IMG/VR virus record: IMGVR_UViG_3300025759_000191
Coordinates: 1-42,672 of that record
Strand: one strand, 5' to 3'
Source: a virus
DNA length: 42,672 nucleotides
The notes beneath the pieces are model-generated. The model searched no databases. It was not told the DNA's origin and worked only from the letters and a program-made list of their open reading frames with translations. Below, piece by piece: positions 1-7,996 of the stretch; position 1 is the first letter of the stretch, and each line of letters starts with the position of its first letter. The translations under genes and the position numbers were made by a program.

Positions 1-117
1 TAACCCAACAGAAATGGTACCGCTCCTAAACCCATTTCTGACGATTCTATCAGGCCATTGATCACCAGCCGCTAGTGTATGCTTAGCCTCCAGCGACTCA
101 TCAAGCGTGATCGCTAC
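1..117. repeat. Terminal direct repeat, left copy
   Basis: Bases 1-117 recur at 42556-42672 with a single difference (G at 16, A at 42571). The gene on the minus strand reads without interruption from one copy into the other. The simplest reading is an assembly overlap of a circular or circularly permuted genome of about 42,555 bp. A true short terminal repeat is possible but less likely, because the repeat lies inside a tail gene. Confidence 0.9.
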
Positions 118-717
118 AGATTTAGCGTAACCTATACCGGCGCCGTTAATCGATAGGCTGCATTGATCCCACAAAAAAGGCTCATCAACTACATATGTGC
201 CCGCGCCTGCCGCGTTGCCGTTGTCATTCCTTCCGCCGATGTATGGAATTTTTATTTTCAAGGCTTCGCCGGTATCGCAATTTATTTCAAATCCCGTAGC
301 GGTAAGATTGTAATAATTAACAACATCATTAGCGCCATCGCCCCACGTTTTAGCTAATGACATAGGGCGCTGCGGGCAGTTTTCCATTGCGTCGCTGGTT
401 CGTGGCGTAAACTCATGCGTCCTCAGGCTCCCGCTATTAATAAGGCTTGTCCTCTCAAGACATGACGCCAGCAGAAAGCCGGTTATTTTAGATGCCGCCT
501 CCGTTTCTATTTCGCCTGTAACCTGTTTCGCGCCCGCGTAGGCATCACCTCTATCCACACGCCCCCGTATGCCCTCGCTCATCATTAAAGGCTGGTCGGC
601 GTTGAATGTTTCGCTAACGGCGGGGATGTGGTGCCCCGATGCGGTGAAATCTCCAATAGTATCGAAAGAGGTTTGAAAACAAACAGATAGACTTACATCA
701 GAACCATAGACTGGCAT
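1..717 (-). CDS. Tail tube protein paralogue 3, N-terminal part (gene spans the contig ends)
   Basis: The start ATG (715-717) opens a protein beginning MPVYGSDVSLSV that runs off the left end and continues at 42268-42672. The circularised gene encodes 334 residues. It shares with the two following genes (41267-42256 and 40262-41254) the MP(I/V)YG start, an FQ-x-S(F/Y) motif, a V(S/T)GE/D-IE-EA segment and a T-H-x-(W/F)-x-P-(R/K/N)-T segment. The family resembles Phage_tube_2-type siphovirus tail tube proteins, which stack as rings around the tape measure. The ATG overlaps the stop of the upstream 93-residue gene (TAATG), so translation is probably coupled. Confidence 0.75.
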   Translation of the reverse strand, partial: MPVYGSDVSLSVCFQTSFDTIGDFTASGHHIPAVSETFNADQPLMMSEGIRGRVDRGDAYAGAKQVTGEIETEAASKITGFLLASCLERTSLINSGSLRTHEFTPRTSDAMENCPQRPMSLAKTWGDGANDVVNYYNLTATGFEINCDTGEALKIKIPYIGGRNDNGNAAGAGTYVVDEPFLWDQCSLSINGAGIGYAKSVAITLDESLEAKHTLAAGDQWPDRIVRNGFRSGTISVGL

Positions 718-998
718 TATTCGCCACCTCCTTCGCTGTTATCGGCATTATTGGCGCGATTATCGCCACCACCATCGCGCACCTTAGCAGGCAAATCAAT
801 ATTATTCCGTTTGGCATAGCGCTTGTATTTGTCGCTTGCCAGCTTCTCATCATCAGTTAGCGTTCGCGCTTTATTTGATGCTGCGAACTCATCCGCTATA
901 GCCTCATCTAGCTCTATCTCCTTATCGGTCATGGCAACGCCCTGGTAAGGTATCATCATGTCATTATCGCCTTGCCAGATAATCGGTTTCCTAGACAT
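717..998 (-). CDS. Small acidic/polar protein before tail tube genes
   Basis: This 93-residue protein is not recognised. It is rich in Asp, Glu, Lys and Asn, has no membrane segment, and ends in a Gly/Asn/Asp-rich, probably disordered tail (about residues 73-93). It overlaps the tail terminator gene upstream by 8 bp and the first tail tube gene downstream by 1 bp. It therefore belongs to the neck/tail operon and is probably a structural or assembly factor. Confidence 0.7.
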   Translation of the reverse strand: MSRKPIIWQGDNDMMIPYQGVAMTDKEIELDEAIADEFAASNKARTLTDDEKLASDKYKRYAKRNNIDLPAKVRDGGGDNRANNADNSEGGGE

Positions 999-1434
999 TT
1001 GATCTTGCCTCGCTTGATATAGTAATTACAGCCGTTTGATAGTATGCGTCTGTCATTTCACTACTTTCAACATAGCCGAAAACTGTATCAACTGCGCTAG
1101 TGTGTAATACCGCACCGCTAAAAGTTAAATCGCTGAGAATCGCAGAATTGACGACATTAACCAGATTATCGAGCAATTCCATGCACTTTTCGCCGCTTTC
1201 AAAGCTCGCATGCATCAATAACACGTCGTTTGTTAGTTGCGCTTTCCAGGTGTTGTGACCAAGCGTATGCGGCGCCTGCGTCAGTTTCGATCGATAAACG
1301 GCTACCATGGGCGTGCGCCCTGGGTCGCTGCCAACCAATTCGCCATGTATAAAAAGAGGATCCAAGTTTTTAACCGTTTGATAGTCGGCTATTTGATCTC
1401 TAATCGCTTTAGATACTGTATAGGTATTGATCAT
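991..1434 (-). CDS. Putative tail terminator protein
   Basis: This 147-residue protein lies between a gpG/gp10-like gene and the tail tube genes. That is the usual place of the tail terminator (lambda gpU, HK97 gp10 neighbourhood), which caps the tail tube and joins it to the head. The sequence has the mixed alpha/beta pattern expected of this small family, with a C-terminal segment DAYYQTAVITISSEA. It overlaps the upstream gene by 4 bp (ATGA-type). The assignment rests mainly on position and size. Confidence 0.55.
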   Translation of the reverse strand: MINTYTVSKAIRDQIADYQTVKNLDPLFIHGELVGSDPGRTPMVAVYRSKLTQAPHTLGHNTWKAQLTNDVLLMHASFESGEKCMELLDNLVNVVNSAILSDLTFSGAVLHTSAVDTVFGYVESSEMTDAYYQTAVITISSEARSNV

Positions 1435-1892
1435 GTAACTCTGACGCCTTTGGTTATATGGTGCTCTATCAGTCTGCGGGCCTGCTTTCTAACGTCATCC
1501 TGTACAGGTAGCATGCGCCGCACCGGCACGCCTTGCCCTTCCTCATGCGTTTTGGCGTAATTCAGATCTGAGCCAATACCGGCAACGCTTTTGCTGTGAA
1601 ACGGTTTAAATGAAAGCCTCAAGCGCCCTGTATCCTGTAAAAGCTTCGCGCTACTATCAAATCCCTTATTTTTAACGTAACGCCCCTTTAGCGCGAACTC
1701 CTGCCAGCCGCCAACCTTGCCGCCCTCGCTTTTGAAGTTGGTTTGCACCCATCGATCAAGCATAATGGCCACTTTAGCCATTGGCTCATCAATCTCAGAA
1801 AGGTTTTTTCTGATTTTCTGAATCTCTTCACGCGCCTGCTTGAGTTGCGCCTTATTAAATTTAATAGTAACGGCCACGGTCGTTTTCCTCAT
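1431..1892 (-). CDS. Virion morphogenesis / tail completion protein (Mu gpG, HK97 gp10-like)
   Basis: The 153-residue protein has the family pattern: an N-terminal helical region, then LDRWVQTNFKSEGG, GGWQEF, LLQDTGRLRLSF and IGSDLNYAKTHEEGQ. The 'L-x-D-T-G-x-L' and 'Y-A-x-x-H-E-x-G' motifs are typical of Phage_tail_S/gpG proteins, which act at the head-tail joint. It overlaps the gp36-like gene by 32 bp and the next gene by 4 bp. The order gp36-gpG-terminator-tube matches Mu-like head modules. Confidence 0.8.
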   Translation of the reverse strand: MRKTTVAVTIKFNKAQLKQAREEIQKIRKNLSEIDEPMAKVAIMLDRWVQTNFKSEGGKVGGWQEFALKGRYVKNKGFDSSAKLLQDTGRLRLSFKPFHSKSVAGIGSDLNYAKTHEEGQGVPVRRMLPVQDDVRKQARRLIEHHITKGVRVT

Positions 1893-2322
1893 CGATCACT
1901 TGCTGGCTGTCAGCATCAAAATGGATAGTATCGCCCATGCCGAAAACAGGATGATAATCCTTTGTGTTGCTCCATGCTGTCACCTGGCCGCCGCTTGTTA
2001 GCACCTCGCCTGCATCGGTTAGCATGCCCATCTCGCCGCTCTTGAGCATGTTAATTCGCTCCATCACATCGGCTTTTAATTCCTTGCGGCCCTTGTCCTT
2101 AAAACGGCCTATCCGGAGATAGGCCAAATCAATTGAAAGATCCTTAGCAGTCAAATTGTTTGATGAAAATGGCACTGTATAGGTTGATGCCAACATCCCA
2201 TCAAGTTCATTTTCGGCATAAACAATGTAAGCGCTCCCCACTTCTGTAGATCCATCCTTGCTGTCATTAGCTAGCTGCCTATATCGATCCACCAAATCAT
2301 CATAAGTTATATAACGCCCCAA
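1861..2322 (-). CDS. Head-tail connector, DUF1320 / Mu gp36-like
   Basis: This 153-residue protein starts MGRYITYDDLVDRYR. It has a central helical part with IDLAYLRIGR and VMERINMLKSGEMGM, as in DUF1320 (Mu gp36) proteins placed at the neck. It is encoded immediately after the large glycosyltransferase gene (12-bp gap) and overlaps the gpG-like gene by 32 bp. The family role as an adaptor or head completion protein is inferred from conserved gene order. Confidence 0.75.
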   Translation of the reverse strand: MGRYITYDDLVDRYRQLANDSKDGSTEVGSAYIVYAENELDGMLASTYTVPFSSNNLTAKDLSIDLAYLRIGRFKDKGRKELKADVMERINMLKSGEMGMLTDAGEVLTSGGQVTAWSNTKDYHPVFGMGDTIHFDADSQQVIDEENDRGRYY

Positions 2323-2334
2323 GCTACACCCCCA

Positions 2335-5241
2335 TCAATACCATGGCGAATCAAAGTTTTCGGTTTTAACTTCCATGATTTTATTAAAGAACATATTGAT
2401 ATGCTCTTTATTAAGCCAGCGCCCGCCGACCTCTTTTTTGTCTGTTAAAGTAGGATCTCCATGCTTGCTGAAATCTACTTTAAATGATGCCTTTATACCT
2501 CGATCACAAACAACATTTAAAAAGCTGTAGTAATCCATAGCATCAACAGCCATTCTGATCTCGCCAGCCTCTACCAACTCAACAAACAGCCGGTTAGCCT
2601 CATCTGATCTTTCCAGCCTAACATCAAAAGGGCAATGGCCGCGCTCTAAATCATATTTAGTTTGCTGCGCTAAATCGCGTATCCATAGATATTTACCGAG
2701 CGTTCGCTCTGGATGCTTCTCCCGATCACGCCGCATCAAGTCGCAATTTCTAGTGAATCTATCGCGCCTAACTTGCTCGGTAGTATAGCCGGTATGCATG
2801 ATATCAACATCGCCAATGATGTGAGCGCGGCCAACTTGCTCATTCAGCTTGATTTCGGGGTGTTCGTGAACTACTCCAAAAAACCTGATGCCTTTATTGT
2901 TTCTAAAGAGTCTAAGCGGATAGTCGGTTTTCATCACCCCCAACGGCTCAACGCTGTAATGGTGCTGAGCCATTCCATAGCCGAGGTATTCATTGTTGCG
3001 CAAATATTTCAATATGTTTTTAGGGTCAATAACCTTTTCATCGCAATCGAGCCACAAAACCCAATCGCCGCAGGCTTCCTCTATAGATAGGTTTCTCGCC
3101 TCATCGAAACCGATTTCTAGCGGTGATGGTATAGAAAAGGATTTAAAAGCTATATCAGGGTATTTGTTCGAGAGATGGCTTATTTCATTTAGCGTGCAAT
3201 CTGTAGTAGTTTCATCAATCGCTACAATAACCTCTTGAACTACATCGCAAACGCTTTCAATAGCCTGCTGCATTGTCGCCTCGGCATCTTTGGCGATCAT
3301 GCATAGGCTAACGGTTTGCTTCGGTATCGCTTCAGTTATCTTTCTGTCCATATCGTATTGATGGATAGTGAATTCGCTTTTGGCGGTGTAGTCGTATATG
3401 TAGGAACCTAGCCCGCCCCGACTCGGCGCAATCACGATATTTAAATCATCAAAATCGCTTAGTATCTCTTTAATATCTTTTCTATCGAAGTGGTGCAGGT
3501 GGGCGCGCCATGGCCAGTGCTGCCGGTATCCGACTTGCTCCCATGGGCCATAGGGGGTGGTGATAATTACCTTGCCGCCTGGCTTGGCCTGCCTGGTAAT
3601 AGCGGTTAATAGCTCCACGTAATCGCCAACGTGCTCTACAACTTCAGCGGCTATAACGCAATCGTAATCATCTGCGGGGGTGTCGAATGATATAGACCTT
3701 TCAAAAAAGCAAGCGTTTTTAAGTTCCTCGCTGCTCGCCCAATCTATCGCTTTTTCAACATTGCTTGCGGCAATATCATAGCCAGCGAATCGAATATTTG
3801 GAAACCGCTTTGCTAGATTTATAGTGTAATGCCCATGGGCGCAACCATAATCTAGCACCTTAGATCCTGCCGGTAATTCACCAATGAGCCTAGCCACCGT
3901 TTCAAATCTTAGATTACCATCGAGCGATTCAGGCCCATAATTAACGCCGCGCTCCTTTTCGTATTCGTAATAATCCGCGTAGTGCTGCGCATAATCGGCA
4001 TCACGATAAAACCTATAACACTGCTGATACTCCGCCTCAATGTTTCGTGATATTCGATCTTCTCCAGCGGGCAATACCTCGAAGGCCGGAATATCAGAGT
4101 TATCTATGAAGTGCCTGGCGAGTGCCTGCGGGCTTTTTTTGCATAGCTCAAGCGTTACAACGTCCATAAGTGCGCCCGCTGAATTCATCCAACTATTGCG
4201 GGGGGCGCACTCTAGTTGGCGGTGTGATAGGTTTGGCTTTTTGAGTATGTCGCGTATTGCATCAACAAAGCTATCAATATCCGGCAATCCTTCGCCGTTT
4301 AGCGGCAGCATTACCACGCCGCCATCCTTGGCGGTTTCCGGTATCGCGCCGCAATCGCTCGTTACCATCGGCAAGCCTGCTGCCATACATTCCATAATAG
4401 TAATGCAAGATACTTCTCGAAATTCTTTCGCGCCTGGGCCTGGCGTTGGGTAAACATGTAGATCCATCTGGCGCATCAGATCAGCTAGCTGCTTTTTAGT
4501 AAGCGCACCTATGTTGGTGCAATTGGGTAGCTGCTCGATTCGGCTATCTAAGTAGTTGTAATAATCGTTCATGTGTGCAACAGGGTTGTAGTAGCCGCAA
4601 ACAATCAGTTGAACGTTATCATCAAGCAGGTTTTCCATAATGCCGCCTGGCGCCACTAGATGCTCTAACCCGCGCTCCGGCCTGCTGGAATAAAGCAGAT
4701 ATTTGGTATCTGGCTTTTTCTCTATAGCGTCTATCTCGCCCTCGTATAGAGATAAATCAACACCGTTTTTAATAACGTGGATATAGTTCTTGCTGATGCC
4801 ATATACTTCGCTTACTTGCTCTTTGTGGTATTCGCTCACAACTAAAACGCCGTTAACGTTCCATAGATGGGCGTTCGCGGCTTCCTTGTTGCGATACATG
4901 GCGAGGTCGTGAAGCCACCACAAATTGATTTTGCTAGCGTAGTTATGCGAAAAGGCTTGCGGCGCTCGCTGCATTATCAAAACGTCATGGGGGGTGTTTT
5001 CTGCGTAGAAATGAAATTGATTACCAAGCGGGTGCTGTTCAGACTGTTCGCCAGCAGGAACATATTTTACATTGTCAAATGTTTTTTGTTGCTCGCAACG
5101 TGTAAACATTGTTACATTATGCCCCATTTCGGCCAAACATTTCGCCATGTAGTAAGCTGCCGTTTCGCTGCCGCCCAAGCTTTGCTTGTTGATAGTATCC
5201 CCATCAAACGGCATGCCTAAGCAATTAATAACTATATCCAT
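2335..5241 (-). CDS. Trifunctional GT4 glycosyltransferase - SAM methyltransferase - GT2 glycosyltransferase
   Basis: The 968-residue protein has three enzyme modules. Residues 1 to about 370 form a GT-B/GT4 glycosyltransferase (LGGSETAAYYMAK near the start, YSSRPERGLEHL, then EVSCITIMECMAAGLP containing the E-x7-E signature). About 410-620 form a class I methyltransferase (VLDYGCAHGHY motif I, AAEVVEHVGDY, PGGKVIITTPYG). About 640-860 form a GT2/GT-A domain (VSLCMIAKDAE, FDEARNLSIEEACGDW, WLDCDE as DXD). It probably transfers and methylates sugars. It lies in the capsid/neck operon between the capsid and gp36-like genes, so virion glycosylation is a reasonable inference, but host surface or DNA targets are not excluded. 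Confidence 0.85.
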   Translation of the reverse strand: MDIVINCLGMPFDGDTINKQSLGGSETAAYYMAKCLAEMGHNVTMFTRCEQQKTFDNVKYVPAGEQSEQHPLGNQFHFYAENTPHDVLIMQRAPQAFSHNYASKINLWWLHDLAMYRNKEAANAHLWNVNGVLVVSEYHKEQVSEVYGISKNYIHVIKNGVDLSLYEGEIDAIEKKPDTKYLLYSSRPERGLEHLVAPGGIMENLLDDNVQLIVCGYYNPVAHMNDYYNYLDSRIEQLPNCTNIGALTKKQLADLMRQMDLHVYPTPGPGAKEFREVSCITIMECMAAGLPMVTSDCGAIPETAKDGGVVMLPLNGEGLPDIDSFVDAIRDILKKPNLSHRQLECAPRNSWMNSAGALMDVVTLELCKKSPQALARHFIDNSDIPAFEVLPAGEDRISRNIEAEYQQCYRFYRDADYAQHYADYYEYEKERGVNYGPESLDGNLRFETVARLIGELPAGSKVLDYGCAHGHYTINLAKRFPNIRFAGYDIAASNVEKAIDWASSEELKNACFFERSISFDTPADDYDCVIAAEVVEHVGDYVELLTAITRQAKPGGKVIITTPYGPWEQVGYRQHWPWRAHLHHFDRKDIKEILSDFDDLNIVIAPSRGGLGSYIYDYTAKSEFTIHQYDMDRKITEAIPKQTVSLCMIAKDAEATMQQAIESVCDVVQEVIVAIDETTTDCTLNEISHLSNKYPDIAFKSFSIPSPLEIGFDEARNLSIEEACGDWVLWLDCDEKVIDPKNILKYLRNNEYLGYGMAQHHYSVEPLGVMKTDYPLRLFRNNKGIRFFGVVHEHPEIKLNEQVGRAHIIGDVDIMHTGYTTEQVRRDRFTRNCDLMRRDREKHPERTLGKYLWIRDLAQQTKYDLERGHCPFDVRLERSDEANRLFVELVEAGEIRMAVDAMDYYSFLNVVCDRGIKASFKVDFSKHGDPTLTDKKEVGGRWLNKEHINMFFNKIMEVKTENFDSPWY

Positions 5242-5314
5242 ATACTAGTCTATCCTTATTTTGACTCGGCTAAGTGGAAACCCTAGCACCCGCAAACGAT
5301 TGATTGATGATTAA

Positions 5315-5467
5315 TTACTTTTTGGCGGCTTTGGCTTCTGCTTCTGCTTTGGCTGCGGCCTCTGCTTCGCCTGACGCTGCTTTCATCGCTGCTTTTTGTT
5401 CGTCAGTAGGCTCAGGAAATCCGCCCTTTGGCTTTGTTTCGTCCCAGCTTGCTTTTACTAGTGCCAT
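5315..5467 (-). CDS. Small Ala/Lys/Glu-rich protein downstream of capsid gene
   Basis: This 50-residue protein runs from ATG 5465-5467 to TAA 5315-5317. It begins MALVKASWDETKPKGGF and ends in a low-complexity Ala/Lys/Glu helix. An AAGGAA sequence lies about 10 bases upstream of the start. It sits between the major capsid and glycosyltransferase genes in the same direction. No function is recognised. It may be a small virion or assembly protein. Confidence 0.6.
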   Translation of the reverse strand: MALVKASWDETKPKGGFPEPTDEQKAAMKAASGEAEAAAKAEAEAKAAKK

Positions 5468-5551
5468 GTTTAAATATTCCTTATGTTGGTATAGCGCCCC
5501 ATGCGAGGCGCTATAAATTGAGATAACTACTATTTTACTACTTGGGTGCTA

Positions 5552-6499
5552 TTAGCTTGAGCTATTAGCGGCATCAATCAGATAAGCATACGTTGCAGCC
5601 GTAACAACTTCATCCTGGTAATAGCCTACTTCTACTTCCTCTGATTTCTTCTTTCGATCGAAAGGATGGCGCTCTACTTGCATTTCTGGCAAGCCCTCAT
5701 CAGCCCAGCGGAAAGAATAAAACGCTGAAGGGCGCTCAATGTTTGGCGAATCAGGCGCATAGTAAACAAGCACTTTATCTTTCCAAACAGTTGAAAGCGC
5801 TTCGGTCAATCCCTTATCGCCTGTATTCTGAAATGCTCCACCAACATAAACGTTAGGAATATCTAGCAATTCAGAGGTTTGGCTAACGTTAGGATAACCG
5901 CCACCGTTGTTTGTGCCAAAAATCAGATTTCGCACTGTGGAATCGCGTCTAAAAGATTTCCACGCCTCAACGCCGAACGCTATTCGGTTAGGGTAAACCC
6001 CATTTGATAAATGCACGTTATCAATTGCCTGATTAATATCGCCAAGCGGATCACCGGCGCCATCCCATGCAGAGTTTACACCTGATGAACTGCCAACGTT
6101 TGTGCCGCTTGTTACCTGATTAGCAACGCGGATTTCCCAATCCAAAAGCAGGCTATCTAATACAAGCTCTGAACGCCCTTCGATAATGCCAGCCATGAAA
6201 ACAGGATCAGCATTGGCGCGATCTTCAAGAGTAACGCCCGCCTTTAGCGCGTAGTTCTTGGCGTGGTAAGTGCCTGTCCCTACGTCCTGCTCGATTAGAT
6301 TGGCTTCCTGCCCTGGCGCCCTCGCTGTATTGCGCTGTCGCAGTCGGTCGCCCCGATCAAAAACAGTATAAATACCGCTTTGTTTTCCTACTCTAACAAT
6401 CGGCATGATCATATCGGCGATCATACCCATTGGCCTATACCCGATTGCCATCTCAGACAATAGCGGATCTATATATAAATCATTACTTGTAGCGCCCAT
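5552..6499 (-). CDS. Major capsid protein
   Basis: This 315-residue protein follows protease/scaffold and decoration genes, the standard position for a HK97-fold coat protein. It begins MGATSNDLYIDPLLSEMAIGY. Features of the coat family include the N-terminal arm with IADMIMPIVRVGKQSG, the central 'D-x-INQAIDNVHLSNGVYPNRIAFG' helix/strand region, and a C-terminal domain ending in VEVGYYQDEVVTAATYAYLI. A strong Shine-Dalgarno GGGAGGG precedes the ATG. Shell assembly in the cytoplasm is the expected role. Confidence 0.85.
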   Translation of the reverse strand: MGATSNDLYIDPLLSEMAIGYRPMGMIADMIMPIVRVGKQSGIYTVFDRGDRLRQRNTARAPGQEANLIEQDVGTGTYHAKNYALKAGVTLEDRANADPVFMAGIIEGRSELVLDSLLLDWEIRVANQVTSGTNVGSSSGVNSAWDGAGDPLGDINQAIDNVHLSNGVYPNRIAFGVEAWKSFRRDSTVRNLIFGTNNGGGYPNVSQTSELLDIPNVYVGGAFQNTGDKGLTEALSTVWKDKVLVYYAPDSPNIERPSAFYSFRWADEGLPEMQVERHPFDRKKKSEEVEVGYYQDEVVTAATYAYLIDAANSSS

Positions 6500-6566
6500 G
6501 TTGCGCCCTCCCTGTATTTAATTTGCAAAAAATCCATTTGCTTAAAAAACTGCTAAGCGGCTTGTG

Positions 6567-6923
6567 TTAAGTTGCTAAATATCCAGCTTGCGCAAAGTTA
6601 ACGAAACCCTGACCAATGCCGCCACTAGCTACTGCGCTGAGCGCTCGCCCGCAAGTTTGATCGCCAGAATCAGCAACATTCAACCAGCCGCTAGTGGTAG
6701 CTGTTAGCATAGCGCCATCTGTATGGGCGCCACCGCCTGCTCGGTAAAAGGTTTTACCATGTATAGCTACCGCTGCATCCTCGCCACTTGCATCTGGCTT
6801 ATTTTGCAAAATACCATAAGCAACTTCAGTACTGGCCGCCAAGGTTCCTGACACGTTCACCGCGTGATACTGTCGGGCGCTTAGATTCTCGCCCGCCTGC
6901 ACGTTTACTATATCTTTGCTCAT
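6567..6923 (-). CDS. Head decoration protein, DUF2190-like
   Basis: This 118-residue protein is Ala/Gly/Thr-rich and beta-like. It contains LSARQYHAVNVSG, YGILQNKPDASGEDAAVAIHG and GRALSAVASGG. This is the pattern of DUF2190/gpD-like decoration proteins that stabilise the expanded shell. It has a good GGAGAT ribosome site and sits just upstream of the major capsid gene in the operon. The decoration role is inferred from family and context. Confidence 0.75.
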   Translation of the reverse strand: MSKDIVNVQAGENLSARQYHAVNVSGTLAASTEVAYGILQNKPDASGEDAAVAIHGKTFYRAGGGAHTDGAMLTATTSGWLNVADSGDQTCGRALSAVASGGIGQGFVNFAQAGYLAT

Positions 6924-6987
6924 TGTTTCAATCTCCGTTTGAAATGATTACAAGCATTTACCAACAAGAAAAATAATAGAACGACCT

Positions 6988-7515
6988 TTAGGTCATCATT
7001 ACATATTCTTTCGCTAGCTCCTTATCGGCTTCCATCACTGCCCTGGTAGCCGCCGAAAAGGTTGCTTTTGGGTGGTTTTCCTGATACTTCTTAGCGCGAT
7101 TAAAAATAACCTGAGCGGGGTTTTCTCCGCTGTCGTCATTATCGCCACCGCTGCCGCCTTGCTCGCCATCATCACCATCATTTTTTGAAAACATGCCAAG
7201 CACCTTTAGGTTTGATTCCATCATTTCGATAACAGAATCATCCTCTTTGAATTGCTTCATAAACTCTTCACGCTGCGCGGGTAGGATCTTTCCACCCTTG
7301 ACAAGCGCTTCAGCCGCTTCGGTTAATTCAGTTTTCTTTCGTGAGAACTTCTCCTTTTCGGCTTGCTCTGCCTGCAATTTCAGCTTGGCTGCCATGTCTG
7401 TTTTTTCGCGTTCAAACTTGGCTTTGTCGCCTGCCAAATCTGAAATTTGAGAATCCTTAGCGCTTAACTGCTTTTTTAGCGCCTCAAGTTCTGCTTGTGC
7501 TTCTTTAAGATCCAT
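6988..7515 (-). CDS. Scaffold protein from internal start in protease gene (nested)
   Basis: Inside the protease gene, codon 161 is ATG (7513-7515), and AGGAGG stands 5 bases before it, the best ribosome-binding site in this neighbourhood. Initiation here would give a 175-residue protein (MDLKEAQAELEALKK...) made only of the coiled-coil scaffold and its tail. This is the lambda C/Nu3 and Mu I/Z arrangement, in which the nested scaffold is made in excess. The site is seen directly. The use of the start is inferred. Confidence 0.75.
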   Translation of the reverse strand: MDLKEAQAELEALKKQLSAKDSQISDLAGDKAKFEREKTDMAAKLKLQAEQAEKEKFSRKKTELTEAAEALVKGGKILPAQREEFMKQFKEDDSVIEMMESNLKVLGMFSKNDGDDGEQGGSGGDNDDSGENPAQVIFNRAKKYQENHPKATFSAATRAVMEADKELAKEYVMMT

Positions 7516-7995
7516 ATCGACCTCCTGCTTAAATAATTTATTAGCAGCGGTAAAGGCTGCGCGTTTACTAGATTTTAAATCAGCCGTCATGTATTTTTTC
7601 AGATCGCCAATGTTATTAACAGCGGGAATATCCGCACCTAATAACGCGATACCGCTTAATACAAACGGGTAATAATCTCCCTTATGTTCAACGCCAAACT
7701 CTAATTCAATAGAAACATGTCTATATAAATTAGCGTTGATAGCGTTAAATACTAGTTCTGGTACATCTGACAAGTTAGCTATCAACTTATCATCTACAAC
7801 CTCTAAATCGTTTACCCATCCGAGCGCGGGCTGTCCATCAGTAAATGGTTGCTCTTCATTATGGCCAAACTTCATTGGCACCTTATGAAATTCTTTTAGC
7901 TTGCTGAATGCTGCGGCCATGCTCATTAGATCGGTTTTATCAAACGTGATACCGTTCCATTTGCCAACGCTGAACACTTCAACCTTAATATCCAT
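6988..7995 (-). CDS. Prohead maturation protease with C-terminal scaffold (Mu gpI-like)
   Basis: The 335-residue protein has an N-terminal Mu gpI-type protease domain (about 1-145) with KFGHNEEQPFTDGQPALGWV and the probable nucleophile segment YRHVSIELEF. A long charged coiled-coil scaffold follows (about 160-260, many Lys/Glu/Gln), then an acidic Gly/Asp-rich linker (GDDGEQGGSGGDNDDSGE) and a helical tail. Proteolysis of scaffold during head maturation is the known role of the family. The start is 1 bp after the radical SAM stop (TAATATG), so the two are translationally linked. Confidence 0.85.
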   Translation of the reverse strand: MDIKVEVFSVGKWNGITFDKTDLMSMAAAFSKLKEFHKVPMKFGHNEEQPFTDGQPALGWVNDLEVVDDKLIANLSDVPELVFNAINANLYRHVSIELEFGVEHKGDYYPFVLSGIALLGADIPAVNNIGDLKKYMTADLKSSKRAAFTAANKLFKQEVDMDLKEAQAELEALKKQLSAKDSQISDLAGDKAKFEREKTDMAAKLKLQAEQAEKEKFSRKKTELTEAAEALVKGGKILPAQREEFMKQFKEDDSVIEMMESNLKVLGMFSKNDGDDGEQGGSGGDNDDSGENPAQVIFNRAKKYQENHPKATFSAATRAVMEADKELAKEYVMMT

Positions 7996-7996
7996 A

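Noticed and set aside
163-357. 64-codon plus-strand frame near the left end
   Set aside because: It is antisense to the tail tube paralogue that spans the contig ends, with no start signals.
4040-4453. 137-codon plus-strand frame antisense to the glycosyltransferase gene
   Set aside because: Low-information Ser/Ala/Pro-rich shadow with no ribosome site, within a strongly supported enzyme gene.
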